A program made the translations under genes and the position numbers. Positions 18,036 through 26,823 of a stretch of 64,000 nucleotides of DNA are shown in pieces. Within the stretch, counting starts at the first letter, position 1, and every line of letters begins with the position of its first letter. The notes under the pieces were generated by a model. The model was not told where the DNA came from, searched no databases, and saw only the letters and a list, made by a program, of their open reading frames with translations. The stretch is from NCBI GenBank assembly GCA_964472095.1, contig CAYYIV010000007.1, forward strand, positions 1 through 64,000. Direction: 5' to 3'. This DNA comes from Pelagibius sp964472095. GTDB lineage: Bacteria > Pseudomonadota > Alphaproteobacteria > Kiloniellales > Kiloniellaceae.

Positions 18036-18303
18036 ATGCGCCGCCCGTGCCGAAAGGAATATCTAAGCGTGCAGAAGCTTAGTTCCTGCAGCACGGCCAG
18101 CCTGTGGTTCTTTCGTGTGCATTTTCGCGGCTCGGCGGTCACGTGTGTGAGTCTGGCCACTTGATTCGCATACATATTATGCAGCACTCGGCGGCCTTCG
18201 GGCACGGCCAGGCGCCGCCCTCCGCCCGAGCCCTCCTGATCGCCACGCGCAACGGAAAGCTGTAGCGCCCATACCTGCGCCTGGGTGCCGGACACTCTTC
18301 GGA

Positions 18304-18331
18304 TTGACAACGTAATGTTATTACATAACAC
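18304..18331 (+). promoter_or_regulatory. Promoter of the COG0523-DUF1826 operon
   Basis: A perfect -35 box TTGACA at 18304-18309 and a plausible -10 TAACAC at 18326-18331, 16 bases apart. The whole spacer is filled by the Zur-like palindrome, so a bound repressor would block RNA polymerase directly. Confidence 0.6.
18312..18329 (+). promoter_or_regulatory. Zur box
   Basis: GTAATGTTATTACATAAC is an 18-base imperfect palindrome with mismatches only at A/T positions. It closely matches the alphaproteobacterial Zur operator pattern (rTGTTATnACAT core). It lies between the -35 and -10 of a gene family commonly repressed by Zur, so zinc-starvation control is well supported. The zur gene itself is not in the window. 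Confidence 0.8.
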
Positions 18332-18376
18332 TCCCAAAGTGAAAACGCCGACTTTGAATTCTTGCGGAGGATCGAC

Positions 18377-19585
18377 GTGAGGCGCCTGCCCGTTACCGTG
18401 CTGTCCGGCTTTCTCGGCGCCGGCAAGACGACCCTGTTGAACCACATCCTGAACAATCGCCAGGGCCGCCGCGTGGCGGTGATCGTCAATGACTTGAGCG
18501 AGGTGAACATCGACGCCGAACTGGTGCGCAGCGGCGGCGGCGCACTTTCGCGCAGCGAAGAGAAGCTGGTCGAGATGACAAACGGCTGTATCTGCTGCAC
18601 TCTGCGCGGCGACCTGTTGAAGGAGGTGCGTCGGCTCGCGCGGGACGGTCGCTTCGACTACCTGCTGATTGAGTCGACGGGTATTTCCGAGCCGCTGCCG
18701 GTAGCGACGACCTTCGACTTTCGCGACGAGGCGGGGGACAGTCTCTCCGACGTCGCCCGCCTCGACACCATGGTCACCGTGGTCGATGCGGCGAGCCTGT
18801 TGAAGGACTACGGATCCGGCGACTTCCTGCGTGACCGCGGCGAATCCCTCGGCGACGGCGATACCCGTACGCTGGTCGACCTCCTGGTCGAGCAGATCGA
18901 GTTCGCCGACGTGGTGATCCTGAACAAGATCGACCTTGCCACGGAGGAGCAGGCCGGAGCGGCGCGCAAGATCGTGCGCGCGCTCAATCCTGATGCCGAC
19001 GTCATCGAGACCCTGATGGCCGCGGTGCCGTTGGATTCGGTCCTGAATACAGGGCGCTTCGACCTGGAGAAGGCGCAGGCTCACCCTCTGTGGTTCAAGG
19101 AGCTCTACGGCGCGGCGGCCCACGTGCCGGAGACGGAAGCCTACGGTATTTCCTCCTTTGTCTACAGGGCGCGCCGTCCCTTCCGCCCGGACAGGTTCTA
19201 CGACTTCGTAAACCGCTCCTGGCCCGGCGTGATCCGGGCCAAGGGCCACTTCTGGCTTGCCACCCGACCCGACTGGGTCGGCGAGCTGAGCCATGCGGGC
19301 ACCGTCCTGCGCCATCAGGCCATGGGCATCTGGTGGGCGGCGGTGCCGCGTGATCGCTGGCCTGACCATCCGGAATGGCGTGAGAGCGTGCTGGCAAATT
19401 GGGATCCCGTCTTCGCCGACCGCCGCCAGGAGCTGGTGTTCATCGGCACTGGCATGGACGAGGCTGCCCTCCGTGCCGACCTCGACGCCTGTCTGGTGGA
19501 CGCGGACTCCGCGCTGAGCCTCGATGCGGCGGCCTGGCGCGATCTGCCGGATCCCTTCCCGGTGTGGCGCCGGGCGGCCGCGTGA
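18377..19585 (+). CDS. COG0523 (CobW/ZigA-like) GTPase, probable zinc metallochaperone
   Basis: 402 residues from GTG 18377, six bases after GCGGAGG; an in-frame TTG at 18362 is unlikely. Walker A GFLGAGKTT is at about 11-19, followed by the family's metal-binding motif C71-I-C73-C74 (NGCICCTL), the switch region LLIESTGISEP, and the GTP base motif NKID. The CobW C-terminal domain has a His-rich strand GHFWLATRP. COG0523 proteins under Zur control deliver zinc to essential proteins when zinc is scarce. The Zur box upstream and DUF1826 downstream place this gene in that class rather than in cobalamin synthesis. Confidence 0.92.
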   Translation: MRRLPVTVLSGFLGAGKTTLLNHILNNRQGRRVAVIVNDLSEVNIDAELVRSGGGALSRSEEKLVEMTNGCICCTLRGDLLKEVRRLARDGRFDYLLIESTGISEPLPVATTFDFRDEAGDSLSDVARLDTMVTVVDAASLLKDYGSGDFLRDRGESLGDGDTRTLVDLLVEQIEFADVVILNKIDLATEEQAGAARKIVRALNPDADVIETLMAAVPLDSVLNTGRFDLEKAQAHPLWFKELYGAAAHVPETEAYGISSFVYRARRPFRPDRFYDFVNRSWPGVIRAKGHFWLATRPDWVGELSHAGTVLRHQAMGIWWAAVPRDRWPDHPEWRESVLANWDPVFADRRQELVFIGTGMDEAALRADLDACLVDADSALSLDAAAWRDLPDPFPVWRRAAA

Positions 19586-20256
19586 CCCTGCAGCTGCCGC
19601 GGCTGGAGTACGCCGGTCCGGGCGGTGCGGCCGATGTGGTCGTAGGCGACGATGCGAGCACGCTGACGGCGGTGGCGCGGCACGATGTCGGGCTGGCGGT
19701 GTGGTGCCGGCAGATCGACAGCGACCTCGCAGCCTGGATCGATGGTCTGGCGCCGGCGGCGCTGCCCACGGCGCGCCTGTTGCTGCGCCCGGACGGGGCC
19801 TGCCGCGCTGTCACCCGGCTGCTGAGCGAGGCGCAAGGCGCTGCCGTGCCTCAGCAGGCGGCCCTGGCGTCGGACATCGCGCGCCTTGTGCAGGGTTTCG
19901 CCGAGCTCAGCGGCGCCCGGCTGGTCGATCTTCGCCTCGAGGCGGTCAGTCATGACGCCTGCTGGCGGTTCCACTACGACCGGGTGCGCCTGCGCCTGGC
20001 CTGCACCTACCGCGGGCCGGCGACGCAGTGGGTGCCCGTTGCGGCGCGCGAGCAGGCGTTGACTGCGCAACGGCGCTACGACGGGCCGTTGCACGAGCTG
20101 CCGCGCTTTGCCGTGGCGCTGTTCAAGGGCGCCCTGGCGGCGGGCGAGGTCGGCGTGGTGCACCGCTCGCCGCCGCTCGCAGGCAGCGGGCAAACGCGGC
20201 TCTTCCTCTGCCTCAACGAGCCGACCTCGGTCTCGCCGCCGCTGTGGGAAGGGTAG
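19582..20256 (+). CDS. DUF1826 domain protein, zinc-starvation operon partner
   Basis: 224 residues from GTG 19582, overlapping the COG0523 stop as GTGA. The conserved block DACWRFHYDRVRLRLACTY followed by RGPATQWV, then FKG and HRSPPLAGSGQTRLFL, is the signature of DUF1826, a family usually encoded next to Zur-regulated COG0523 genes. His in RFHYD and nearby Cys and His residues could bind metal. The reaction is unknown; the family resembles iron/2-oxoglutarate-type jelly rolls by pattern only. Expressed with the upstream chaperone from the Zur-controlled promoter. Confidence 0.8.
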   Translation: MTLQLPRLEYAGPGGAADVVVGDDASTLTAVARHDVGLAVWCRQIDSDLAAWIDGLAPAALPTARLLLRPDGACRAVTRLLSEAQGAAVPQQAALASDIARLVQGFAELSGARLVDLRLEAVSHDACWRFHYDRVRLRLACTYRGPATQWVPVAAREQALTAQRRYDGPLHELPRFAVALFKGALAAGEVGVVHRSPPLAGSGQTRLFLCLNEPTSVSPPLWEG

Positions 20257-20415
20257 CGGCGCGAGCTTACTTCATGTCGAGGCGGCCACGGAGTCCCGCT
20301 TGAGGCCGCCAGGATGCACCATTTATAGTTCTCCACTTTCACCGACGTTCCGGTAGTCTGTTCCGTTAGCAGAGAGCGCCAATCGCGCGCGCGAGTCGAT
20401 TTCGGGGCAGGCGAT

Positions 20416-21822
20416 ATGTCGGGGGAAGACGACAGGGATCAGTCGAAGCTGATTGATCGTCTGACCGCGACGAGCCTGCGGCTTCGCAACCTCTTCTACG
20501 TCAACCTGCTGCTGGCGGCGGCCATCATCTTTCTGGTTTTCCAGGACCCTGCCTTCGTCTCCGAGAAGATCGGGCCGGCTGCATCGACACTGCAATCGGT
20601 CGTCAAGGTCGAGCGGCAATTGAAGAGCAACCAGACGGCTTCCTATAACTATGAGCTGGAGCTGATGGGTGCTGTTGCTCTGATCGAGGCGACTTCGCGG
20701 GCGCTTCGAGAGGCCTTCGAGGCTCTGGACGCCTTGCCCGAGTTCGAGAGCCGCCCAATCTATGCCGAGTTGGAGCGGCAGTTGACGAGGCAACAGCGCG
20801 ACCTGGTCGACGAACTGGTGGCGTTTGACGGCTACGACAGCGTACGCCGTCAGCTGCTGGAGTATTTCGAACTCGACCTGGAGGCAACCGACTACGAGCG
20901 CCTTGCCACCTTCGGCGCCTTCCTCGTCTACTCGGATTACCTGACGGCCGCGTTTGAGCAGGGCCGCAAGCTCGTTTTCATCGTCGATGGGGTCCTGCCG
21001 GGCGAACTGCCCAACCGCGAGAAACTGCTGGACCGGGACTTCAAGCGAATTGCCCTGCAGCATTTTTCGGAGGCGGTCGTCTACGATACCGTGCTGCTGA
21101 ATCACCTTCGCGACCTGTCGGCGCCCGATGATTTTTTCCGCGCCGTCATGACGATCGAGACGTTCTGCCGGGCCAATGGCCTGGGCAACTGTTCTCTTGC
21201 GGAGATCCGTAGCTGGCAGGAGGAGCGAATCGAAGCTGCTTCCAGCAAGGTCTCTGCGCCGGGGATAGAGGTGAATGTGGCGCGCGACCTCATCGTGCCG
21301 GTATCGCCGCTCATTCTTCTCGTCGCCTTTCACATCTATGCCATGCAGTTCCGGCGCCGACAGATCCTCCGCCGGCGGTTGCTGCACTCGTTCACACCTG
21401 TGGAATTGAACCTGCTGGACGAACCCTGGGTTCTCAACAGCCTTGTCCTCAATGTCGCCGCCGCCGAATGGTGGTGGCGCAAGGTTCAGTCGGGACTGAT
21501 GACCATTTTTCTTTTCACCGCCCAGGCAGCGCCACTGGCTGCGGTGGCGGTGGCCGGATACTACACCTTCAAGCAGGTTCTGCTGGGGGCCTTCATCGCA
21601 GACGAGTTCGCTTCGACCTTGGCGGCGCTTACCGAAGTCCTGACATCCATCGGGGTGGAGGATCTGCCCGACCCGCCGGCACCGCCGGGCCTGTTCTGGG
21701 AATACCTCTGGATCGCGGTGGCCGCCTTCTGCGCGCTGGTTCTCGTGATAGGCCTGTGCCAGATGATCAGCGATCAGGTCGCCGAGATCGTCGAGGCCTG
21801 GAGGCACAAGGGCGAGATCTGA
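20416..21822 (+). CDS. Membrane protein of unknown function with large internal soluble region
   Basis: 468 residues. One membrane segment is at about 27-45; then a long charged, probably helical region (about 50-290) rich in Glu, Arg and Leu; and three to four C-terminal segments (about 295-312, 365-395, 435-455). The tail is short and charged. The organisation resembles a periplasmic four-helix or coiled-coil sensor between membrane segments, but no kinase, GGDEF or HAMP motif follows. ATG 20416 is preceded by GGGGCAGG. It stands alone between the DUF1826 gene and a convergent gene. I do not recognise the family. Confidence 0.75.
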   Translation: MSGEDDRDQSKLIDRLTATSLRLRNLFYVNLLLAAAIIFLVFQDPAFVSEKIGPAASTLQSVVKVERQLKSNQTASYNYELELMGAVALIEATSRALREAFEALDALPEFESRPIYAELERQLTRQQRDLVDELVAFDGYDSVRRQLLEYFELDLEATDYERLATFGAFLVYSDYLTAAFEQGRKLVFIVDGVLPGELPNREKLLDRDFKRIALQHFSEAVVYDTVLLNHLRDLSAPDDFFRAVMTIETFCRANGLGNCSLAEIRSWQEERIEAASSKVSAPGIEVNVARDLIVPVSPLILLVAFHIYAMQFRRRQILRRRLLHSFTPVELNLLDEPWVLNSLVLNVAAAEWWWRKVQSGLMTIFLFTAQAAPLAAVAVAGYYTFKQVLLGAFIADEFASTLAALTEVLTSIGVEDLPDPPAPPGLFWEYLWIAVAAFCALVLVIGLCQMISDQVAEIVEAWRHKGEI

Positions 21823-21836
21823 CGGTTGCGGGGCGG

Positions 21837-23084
21837 TCAGGACCGCTGCGCGCCCTGCAGGCTTCCCTTCTCGAACACCACGCGCTCGGCGCCGGTGAAG
21901 CGGCGCTGGCGCTCCAGTTCGGCTTCCAGGCGGTTCTGCCGCGCCGCCGAGAGGCGCTGCTTCGGCTCCAGCCAGAGGCCCTTCACGCGCAGGACGCCGC
22001 TGTCGCGCTCGTGCTTCATGTCGAGGCGGCCGATCAGCTGGTCGCCCTCCAGCAGCGGGAAGACATAGTAGCCATAGCGGCGCCTTGCGGCCGGCACGAA
22101 GACTTCGATGCGGTAGTGGAAGCCGAACAGGCGTTCGGTGCGCTTGCGGTCGCGGATCAGCGGGTCGAAGGGGCTGAGCACTCGCAGGCGCTTGGGCGGC
22201 TCCGGCAGGTCAGCCCAGGGGTTGCTGCCGGCGAAGGTGAAGGCGGCACGCGGCCTGCCGCCGTCGGCGCCTTCGATCAGCACCTCCTCCAGCTCGCCGC
22301 CCTTGCGGGCGAGGCACCAGGCCTTGGCCTCCTCCGGGCTCGCCAGATCCCAGAACGCGGCGATCTCGCCGGAAGTGGCGACGCCGAGGCGCTCCAGCGC
22401 GGCGCGGCAGGCCCAGTCGACGGTCTCGGCCTCGGTGACCTGGGCTGCCAGGTGATGCGGCGGCAGGGTGCGTTCAGTCAGGTCGTAGACCTTCTGGAAG
22501 CCGTCGCGGGCGGCGACGGCGAGATGTCCGCAGCGCCAGAGATACTCCAGCGCCGTCTTGGAGGGATGCCAGTCCCACCAGCCGCCGTTTGTCTTGGGGT
22601 TGTCGGCGTCGTCGTTGCCGAGCTCGCGCGCCAGCACGCGCCCTTTGTTGGCAATGTGCTGGCGCACGCTTTCAAGCTCGGCCTCGAAGCCCGCGCCATG
22701 CCAGTCGCGCCAACGTTCGCGCAGGCGTGCCTCCTCGCGGGCGAAGCGCAGCTTCCAGTGGGGAAAGAAGCGGCTGGGGATAATCGAGGCGTCGTGGGTC
22801 CAGTTCTCGAAGAGGGCGGCCTCGCGCTCGATGAGGCGGCTGAGCTGCTTGTGCCGGTAGGTCTGATTGCGTGCGAAGAGGATCATGTGGTGGGCGCGCT
22901 CCACCGTCTGGATCGAATCCACCTGCACGAAGCCGAGGTGCTCGATGAGCTCGAGCAGCGCCGCGTCCGTCAGTTTCTTCTGCGGCGGAAAGGAGAGGCC
23001 CTGGCGCTGCAGCAAGAGCCGCCGGGCCGTGCGGTTATCGATGACGCGGGGAGAAGACACCGCTGCGGCGGCGCGCGACCTCAC
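21837..23084 (-). CDS. YcaQ/AlkZ-like DNA glycosylase (winged-helix, HTH_42)
   Basis: 415 residues. The signature Q54-V-D56 of the YcaQ/AlkX group is present (GFVQVDSIQTVERAHH), and the family's three winged-helix modules are suggested by ALFENWTHDASIIP, LSPFDPLIRDR and RYGYYVFPLLEGDQLIGRLD. These glycosylases remove bulky alkylated bases and unhook interstrand crosslinks. The gene overlaps the following small gene by four bases (ATGA), indicating a cluster of three minus-strand genes. No SOS box is evident. Confidence 0.88.
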   Translation of the reverse strand: MRSRAAAAVSSPRVIDNRTARRLLLQRQGLSFPPQKKLTDAALLELIEHLGFVQVDSIQTVERAHHMILFARNQTYRHKQLSRLIEREAALFENWTHDASIIPSRFFPHWKLRFAREEARLRERWRDWHGAGFEAELESVRQHIANKGRVLARELGNDDADNPKTNGGWWDWHPSKTALEYLWRCGHLAVAARDGFQKVYDLTERTLPPHHLAAQVTEAETVDWACRAALERLGVATSGEIAAFWDLASPEEAKAWCLARKGGELEEVLIEGADGGRPRAAFTFAGSNPWADLPEPPKRLRVLSPFDPLIRDRKRTERLFGFHYRIEVFVPAARRRYGYYVFPLLEGDQLIGRLDMKHERDSGVLRVKGLWLEPKQRLSAARQNRLEAELERQRRFTGAERVVFEKGSLQGAQRS

Positions 23085-23410
23085 GGCCGGTTTCGGCGCC
23101 AGCCGCCGCGACGGCGCGGCTGGCAGAGGTGGCGGGTCAGTCGCTGGGTCGGATACTCCGCCGTCTCTTTCAGCATGGCGATGAGGCGTCCGCAGGCACC
23201 CCCCGGCTGCGGTTCGCGGTCGAGCCGGTAGTCGGCGATCAGGCGCTTGGCGGCCTGGCCGGGGTCGCAGTCCTGCCCGAGGCGCAGGATCCAGGCCAGC
23301 ACCACGTCCTCGGCCGGGCCGGGGAACTCCGCACCCAACTCCAGCACCTCGCGGATGAGGCCGCCGGGATCGTCGGGGGAATCGTGTTCGGAGAGGTAGC
23401 GGATCGCCAT
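23081..23410 (-). CDS. Small conserved-looking protein of unknown function
   Basis: 109 residues. A mostly helical N-terminal 70 residues (HDSPDDPGGLIREVLELG, DVVLAWILRLGQDCDP, AKRLIADY) precede an Arg-rich tail. It overlaps both neighbours by one to four bases, which supports its being a real gene in the operon order methyltransferase, this gene, glycosylase. No motif recognised. Confidence 0.65.
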   Translation of the reverse strand: MAIRYLSEHDSPDDPGGLIREVLELGAEFPGPAEDVVLAWILRLGQDCDPGQAAKRLIADYRLDREPQPGGACGRLIAMLKETAEYPTQRLTRHLCQPRRRGGWRRNRP

Positions 23411-24102
23411 CAGTTTCGCCGCAGCAGGTTGAGCCGGGAGGGAATCTCGAACCAGAAGCCGTCGTTACGCTGTTCTGCCGCCGCCAGAAAGGCCTGCCGC
23501 AACGACGTCGCCGCCGCTTCCACGGCGGGCCGCCGGGCCGGGTCGACGGCGATCAAGCCCGCGAGGAAGGCCTCCGGGCTCTTCACCCGGAAGGGCGCGC
23601 GATAGACGACTTCCGCCGTCTCTTCGAAGTCCCCGCCGACGGCAGCGCTTTTCAGGGCAGCGTAGGCGCCGGCGCGCACTTCGGTCTCATCCTCGATGGG
23701 CTGCATGATCTCGAAATAGCCGCCCTCGGCCAGCGGCTCCTGCACGTAGAGCAAGCCACCGGCCCGCAGCACGCGGGCAGCCTCGCCCAGGGCAGCCGCC
23801 TGTTGCGCCACGGGCACGTGGTGCAGGGCGTTGAAGTAGACCACGGCGTCGAGGCAGCCGTTGCGCAGCGGCAGCGTCTCTCCGAGCGCGCAGAGATAGA
23901 CCTCGGCGTCCGCCGGTTCGGCCGCCCTGGCGCGGGCCAGCTGCGCGGGCCCGGGGTCGATGCCGAGGACGCGGGCGCCGGCGCGCGCCATCACCCGCAC
24001 CAGGCCGCCGTCGCCGCAGCCGACGTCCGCCACCCGCGTGCCCTGAAGGGGCAGGCGGTCGCGCAGCAGATCGGTATGCCTGAACAGCGGGGCTTCGGTC
24101 AT
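23410..24102 (-). CDS. Class I SAM-dependent methyltransferase
   Basis: 230 residues. SAM-binding motif I VADVGCGDGGLV is at about 24-35, motif II acidic end in VLGIDPG, and the post-motif YFNALHHVPV fits Methyltransf_11/25 enzymes. A C-terminal segment (about 140-225) is family-specific with ETAEVVYRAPFRVKS. The substrate cannot be told. It is the first gene of a three-gene overlapping cluster and is divergent from the MBL hydrolase with a 135-base gap. Confidence 0.85.
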   Translation of the reverse strand: MTEAPLFRHTDLLRDRLPLQGTRVADVGCGDGGLVRVMARAGARVLGIDPGPAQLARARAAEPADAEVYLCALGETLPLRNGCLDAVVYFNALHHVPVAQQAAALGEAARVLRAGGLLYVQEPLAEGGYFEIMQPIEDETEVRAGAYAALKSAAVGGDFEETAEVVYRAPFRVKSPEAFLAGLIAVDPARRPAVEAAATSLRQAFLAAAEQRNDGFWFEIPSRLNLLRRN

Positions 24103-24237
24103 GGCGGCGCATTCTAGGCTGCCGCCGGGCCGCTCCGCCAGGGCCTCGGGCCGTGTAGCTGCCAGCCCCCTGACAGTCCGGTTGCCAATCCCCCTGTGGA
24201 CTTGCTAACTGAGGGAGCATAAGCGGGAGCTTGCTCA

Positions 24238-24966
24238 ATGCAGATCGTAACGGCAGACGCCTGGTATCGGACCGCCTCCGTCGGCGACGGCATCACCCAC
24301 ATCTGGGAGCCGCACATCAAGGAGTTCTATCGCTGCAACATCTGGCATCTGCGCGGGCGCGACCGCGACCTGCTGGTCGACTCCGGCATGGGCGTGGTCA
24401 GCCTGCGTGAGCAGGTGAGGGAGCTGGCCGAGCGGCCGCTGACGGCGGTGGCGAGCCACACCCACTTCGACCACATCGGCAGCCATCACGAATTCGCCGA
24501 GCGCGCCGTGCACCGGGACGAGGCGGCGCTCCTGGCCGTTCCTGGCCGCAAGGAGACCCTGGCGGACCCCTACGTCACCGACGACATCTTCACCGCCCTG
24601 CCGCCCGGCGACTATGCCTCGCCAGACTATTGCGTGACCCCGGCGCCGGCGACGCGGCTGCTCGAGGAGGGCGATGTCATCGATCTCGGCGACCGCCACC
24701 TCTCCGTCATTCACACGCCAGGCCACTCGCCGGGCGGAATCATGCTGTTCGAGGAAGCGAGCGGCGTACTGATCTCAGGCGATACGGTTTACGACGGTCC
24801 GCTGATCGACGATGCCTATCATTCCGACGTCGCCGTCTACGCCGCCACCATGAAGCGCATCTACGACCTGCCGGTGCGCGTGGTGCACGGCGGACACTTC
24901 CCGAGCTTCGACGGCGAACGCTATCGCGCCTTGATCCGCCGCTATCTCGACTCCAAGCGCCTCTAG
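24238..24966 (+). CDS. MBL-fold metallo-hydrolase
   Basis: 242 residues. Dinuclear metal site motifs are all present: HTHFDHIGSHH at about 74-84, HTPGHSPGG, SGDTVYDG, and the final HGGH near 222. The family covers glyoxalase II, lactonases and many thioesterases; the broad substrate class is unclear. The gene's stop overlaps the convergent importer ATPase stop by four bases. It starts at ATG 24238 after GGGAGCTTGCTCA, an acceptable ribosome binding site. Confidence 0.88.
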   Translation: MQIVTADAWYRTASVGDGITHIWEPHIKEFYRCNIWHLRGRDRDLLVDSGMGVVSLREQVRELAERPLTAVASHTHFDHIGSHHEFAERAVHRDEAALLAVPGRKETLADPYVTDDIFTALPPGDYASPDYCVTPAPATRLLEEGDVIDLGDRHLSVIHTPGHSPGGIMLFEEASGVLISGDTVYDGPLIDDAYHSDVAVYAATMKRIYDLPVRVVHGGHFPSFDGERYRALIRRYLDSKRL

Positions 24967-26024
24967 CGGGTGATCAGCACCATGTCGGTGGGGTCGGCAT
25001 GGAGCGTCAGGGCCTCGCCGGGCCGGACGCTGCGCTTTTGCGGCAGGCGCAGCTTCACCAGCTCGTCGAGACCGGCGAGGCGGGCGGAGCACTGGTGGTG
25101 GGTGCCGAAGAAGCCGGCTTCGACGACTGTGGCTACGGCGAGGTCGATGCGGCCCGCGGCGGGCTCCGGGTGGAGGTGCTCCGGGCGCAGGGACAGGGCT
25201 ACCTTCGCACCGGTTACGGCCTTGCCGGCGAGGGTGAAGACGCCAAGCGGCGTCTCGACCCGGACACCCTCCTCGGCCGTGCCGACCACGCGACCCTCGA
25301 TCAGGTTGTTGTCACCCATGAAGTTTGCCGTGAAGCGCGACGCCGGCTGCAGGTAGACCCGCTCCGGCGTGCCGCAGTCCTCGATCGAGCCGTCCTTCGT
25401 CACCACGATGACGTCGCCGATCGCCATGGCCTCCTCCTGGTCGTGCGTCACGTGCACGAAGGTGGTGCCGACCCGCTTCTGGATGGCCTTCAGCTCCTCC
25501 TGCATCTGGCGGCGAAGTTTCAGGTCGAGCGCGCCGAGTGGCTCGTCCAGCAGCAGCACCGAGGGCTCGACGACAAGGGCGCGGGCCAGCGCGATGCGCT
25601 GCCGCTGCCCACCCGACAGCTCGTGGATGCGCCGCTGCGCCGTGTGGCCCAGCCCGACCATCTCCAGCGCCCGCGCGACCCTGACCTTCTGTTCGGCCTG
25701 GGGCACCCGACGCATCTTCAGACCGAAGGCGACGTTGCCGGCGATCGACATATGCGGGAAGAGCGCATAGTCCTGGAACACCGTGGTGGTCGGGCGCCGC
25801 GCCGGTGACACCTGGGTGACATCCTCGCCCCTGATGAAGACGCGGCCGGCGCTGGGCTCGAGAAAGCCGCCGAGGATGTTCAGCAGGGTCGTCTTGCCGC
25901 CGCCGGAGGGCCCCAGCAGGACGACGAAGCTGCCCTCCTCGATGGCGAGGTTGATGTCCTGCAGGGCAGGCTTGTCGCCGAAGCGCATGGCAATGGCGCG
26001 AAACTCGACGGCGGGCAGCGTCAC
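24963..26024 (-). CDS. Second Pot-like ABC importer: ATPase
   Basis: 353 residues. Walker A GPSGGGKTT at about 38-46, signature LSGGQRQRIALARAL, Walker B VLLLDEP and H-loop VHVTHDQEEA. The C-terminal TOBE domain (about 275-350) is typical of PotA-type ATPases. It is the last of four genes coding a complete importer, in the order binding protein, permease, permease, ATPase, and overlaps the preceding permease by four bases. It shares family but is clearly distinct from the ATPases at 3.2 and 46.8 kb. Confidence 0.92.
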   Translation of the reverse strand: MTLPAVEFRAIAMRFGDKPALQDINLAIEEGSFVVLLGPSGGGKTTLLNILGGFLEPSAGRVFIRGEDVTQVSPARRPTTTVFQDYALFPHMSIAGNVAFGLKMRRVPQAEQKVRVARALEMVGLGHTAQRRIHELSGGQRQRIALARALVVEPSVLLLDEPLGALDLKLRRQMQEELKAIQKRVGTTFVHVTHDQEEAMAIGDVIVVTKDGSIEDCGTPERVYLQPASRFTANFMGDNNLIEGRVVGTAEEGVRVETPLGVFTLAGKAVTGAKVALSLRPEHLHPEPAAGRIDLAVATVVEAGFFGTHHQCSARLAGLDELVKLRLPQKRSVRPGEALTLHADPTDMVLITR

Positions 26025-26818
26025 GATTTTCGCCTCCGGAACACGACAAGGTCGAGCACCAGGACGGTGGCGATGGAAATCAGGAAGACGAAGCTGCCGA
26101 CGGCATTGGTCTTCGGGTTGAGGCCGGTGCGCAGCATGCTCCAGATTTCCACCGGCAGGGTGACGTCGAAGCGGCTTACCATGAAGGCGATGATGAATTC
26201 ATCCCAGGAGAAGGTGACGGAAAGGAAGAAGCTGGCGAAGAGCGCCGGCCAGGTCATCGGGACAGTGACCAGGGCGAGCACCTGCCACTCGCGGGCGCCG
26301 AGGTCGCGCGCGGCGCGCTCGACGCTGGCCTGATGCTCGCCCATCTGGCTGTAGAGGATGGCAAAGCAGAGCGGCAGGTTGATCACCACGTGGCCGATAC
26401 CAACGGTCAGCAGCGACTTCGGCACCCCCAGCTGGTTGAAGGTGATCAGGAGACCCATGGCGATGATCAGATAGCTGACGGTGAGCGGCGCGACGAGGAA
26501 GCCCTGCAGCAGGCCGCCAAAGGGCAGTCGGTGGCGGGCCAGCGCATAGGCGGCCAGGAATCCCAGCACGACCGAAAGCAGCGAAGAGGCGAGCCCCACG
26601 ACGACCGAGTTCATCAGCGCGTCCATCATCCGCCGGTCGGTAAAGACGGCCTCGTACCACTGCAGGGACGGCCCATTGAAGGGCGGCACCGGCACGCGGG
26701 ATCCCTGGAAGGAGAACAGCACCAGGACGACCACCGGCAGAAAGATGAAGCCGTAGAGCAGCACCACGTAGGTCCAGACCGGCAGGGCGCGCAGGAGCAG
26801 GAGGGGCCCGCGGGGCAT
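26021..26818 (-). CDS. Second Pot-like ABC importer: permease (PotC-like)
   Basis: 265 residues from ATG 26818 (MPRGPLLLLRALPVW); the open frame continues far upstream as a shadow of the other permease. Six predicted membrane segments and a coupling motif ERAARDLGAREWQVLALVTVP. It overlaps the ATPase start and begins six bases after the PotB-like permease, so the three are co-translated. The LysR-free, TetR-flanked context suggests catabolic import of a positively charged or amide compound; the substrate is not known. Confidence 0.9.
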   Translation of the reverse strand: MPRGPLLLLRALPVWTYVVLLYGFIFLPVVVLVLFSFQGSRVPVPPFNGPSLQWYEAVFTDRRMMDALMNSVVVGLASSLLSVVLGFLAAYALARHRLPFGGLLQGFLVAPLTVSYLIIAMGLLITFNQLGVPKSLLTVGIGHVVINLPLCFAILYSQMGEHQASVERAARDLGAREWQVLALVTVPMTWPALFASFFLSVTFSWDEFIIAFMVSRFDVTLPVEIWSMLRTGLNPKTNAVGSFVFLISIATVLVLDLVVFRRRKS

Positions 26819-26823
26819 CGTGC

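Larger units (their letters stand above)
18036..18376 (+). other. 341-base divergent regulatory gap
   Basis: Contains the promoters of the minus-strand acyltransferase and the plus-strand COG0523 gene. The right-hand end holds a TTGACA promoter with a Zur box inside it (listed separately). The remaining 250 bases show no coding potential or RNA structure that I can support. Confidence 0.6.

Noticed and set aside
20270..22031. An 18-base exact repeat, CTTCATGTCGAGGCGGCC, at 20270-20287 and 22014-22031
   Set aside because: The second copy is inside the YcaQ-like coding sequence and similarity stops at the edges. One 18-mer match in GC-rich DNA is weak evidence for a duplication.
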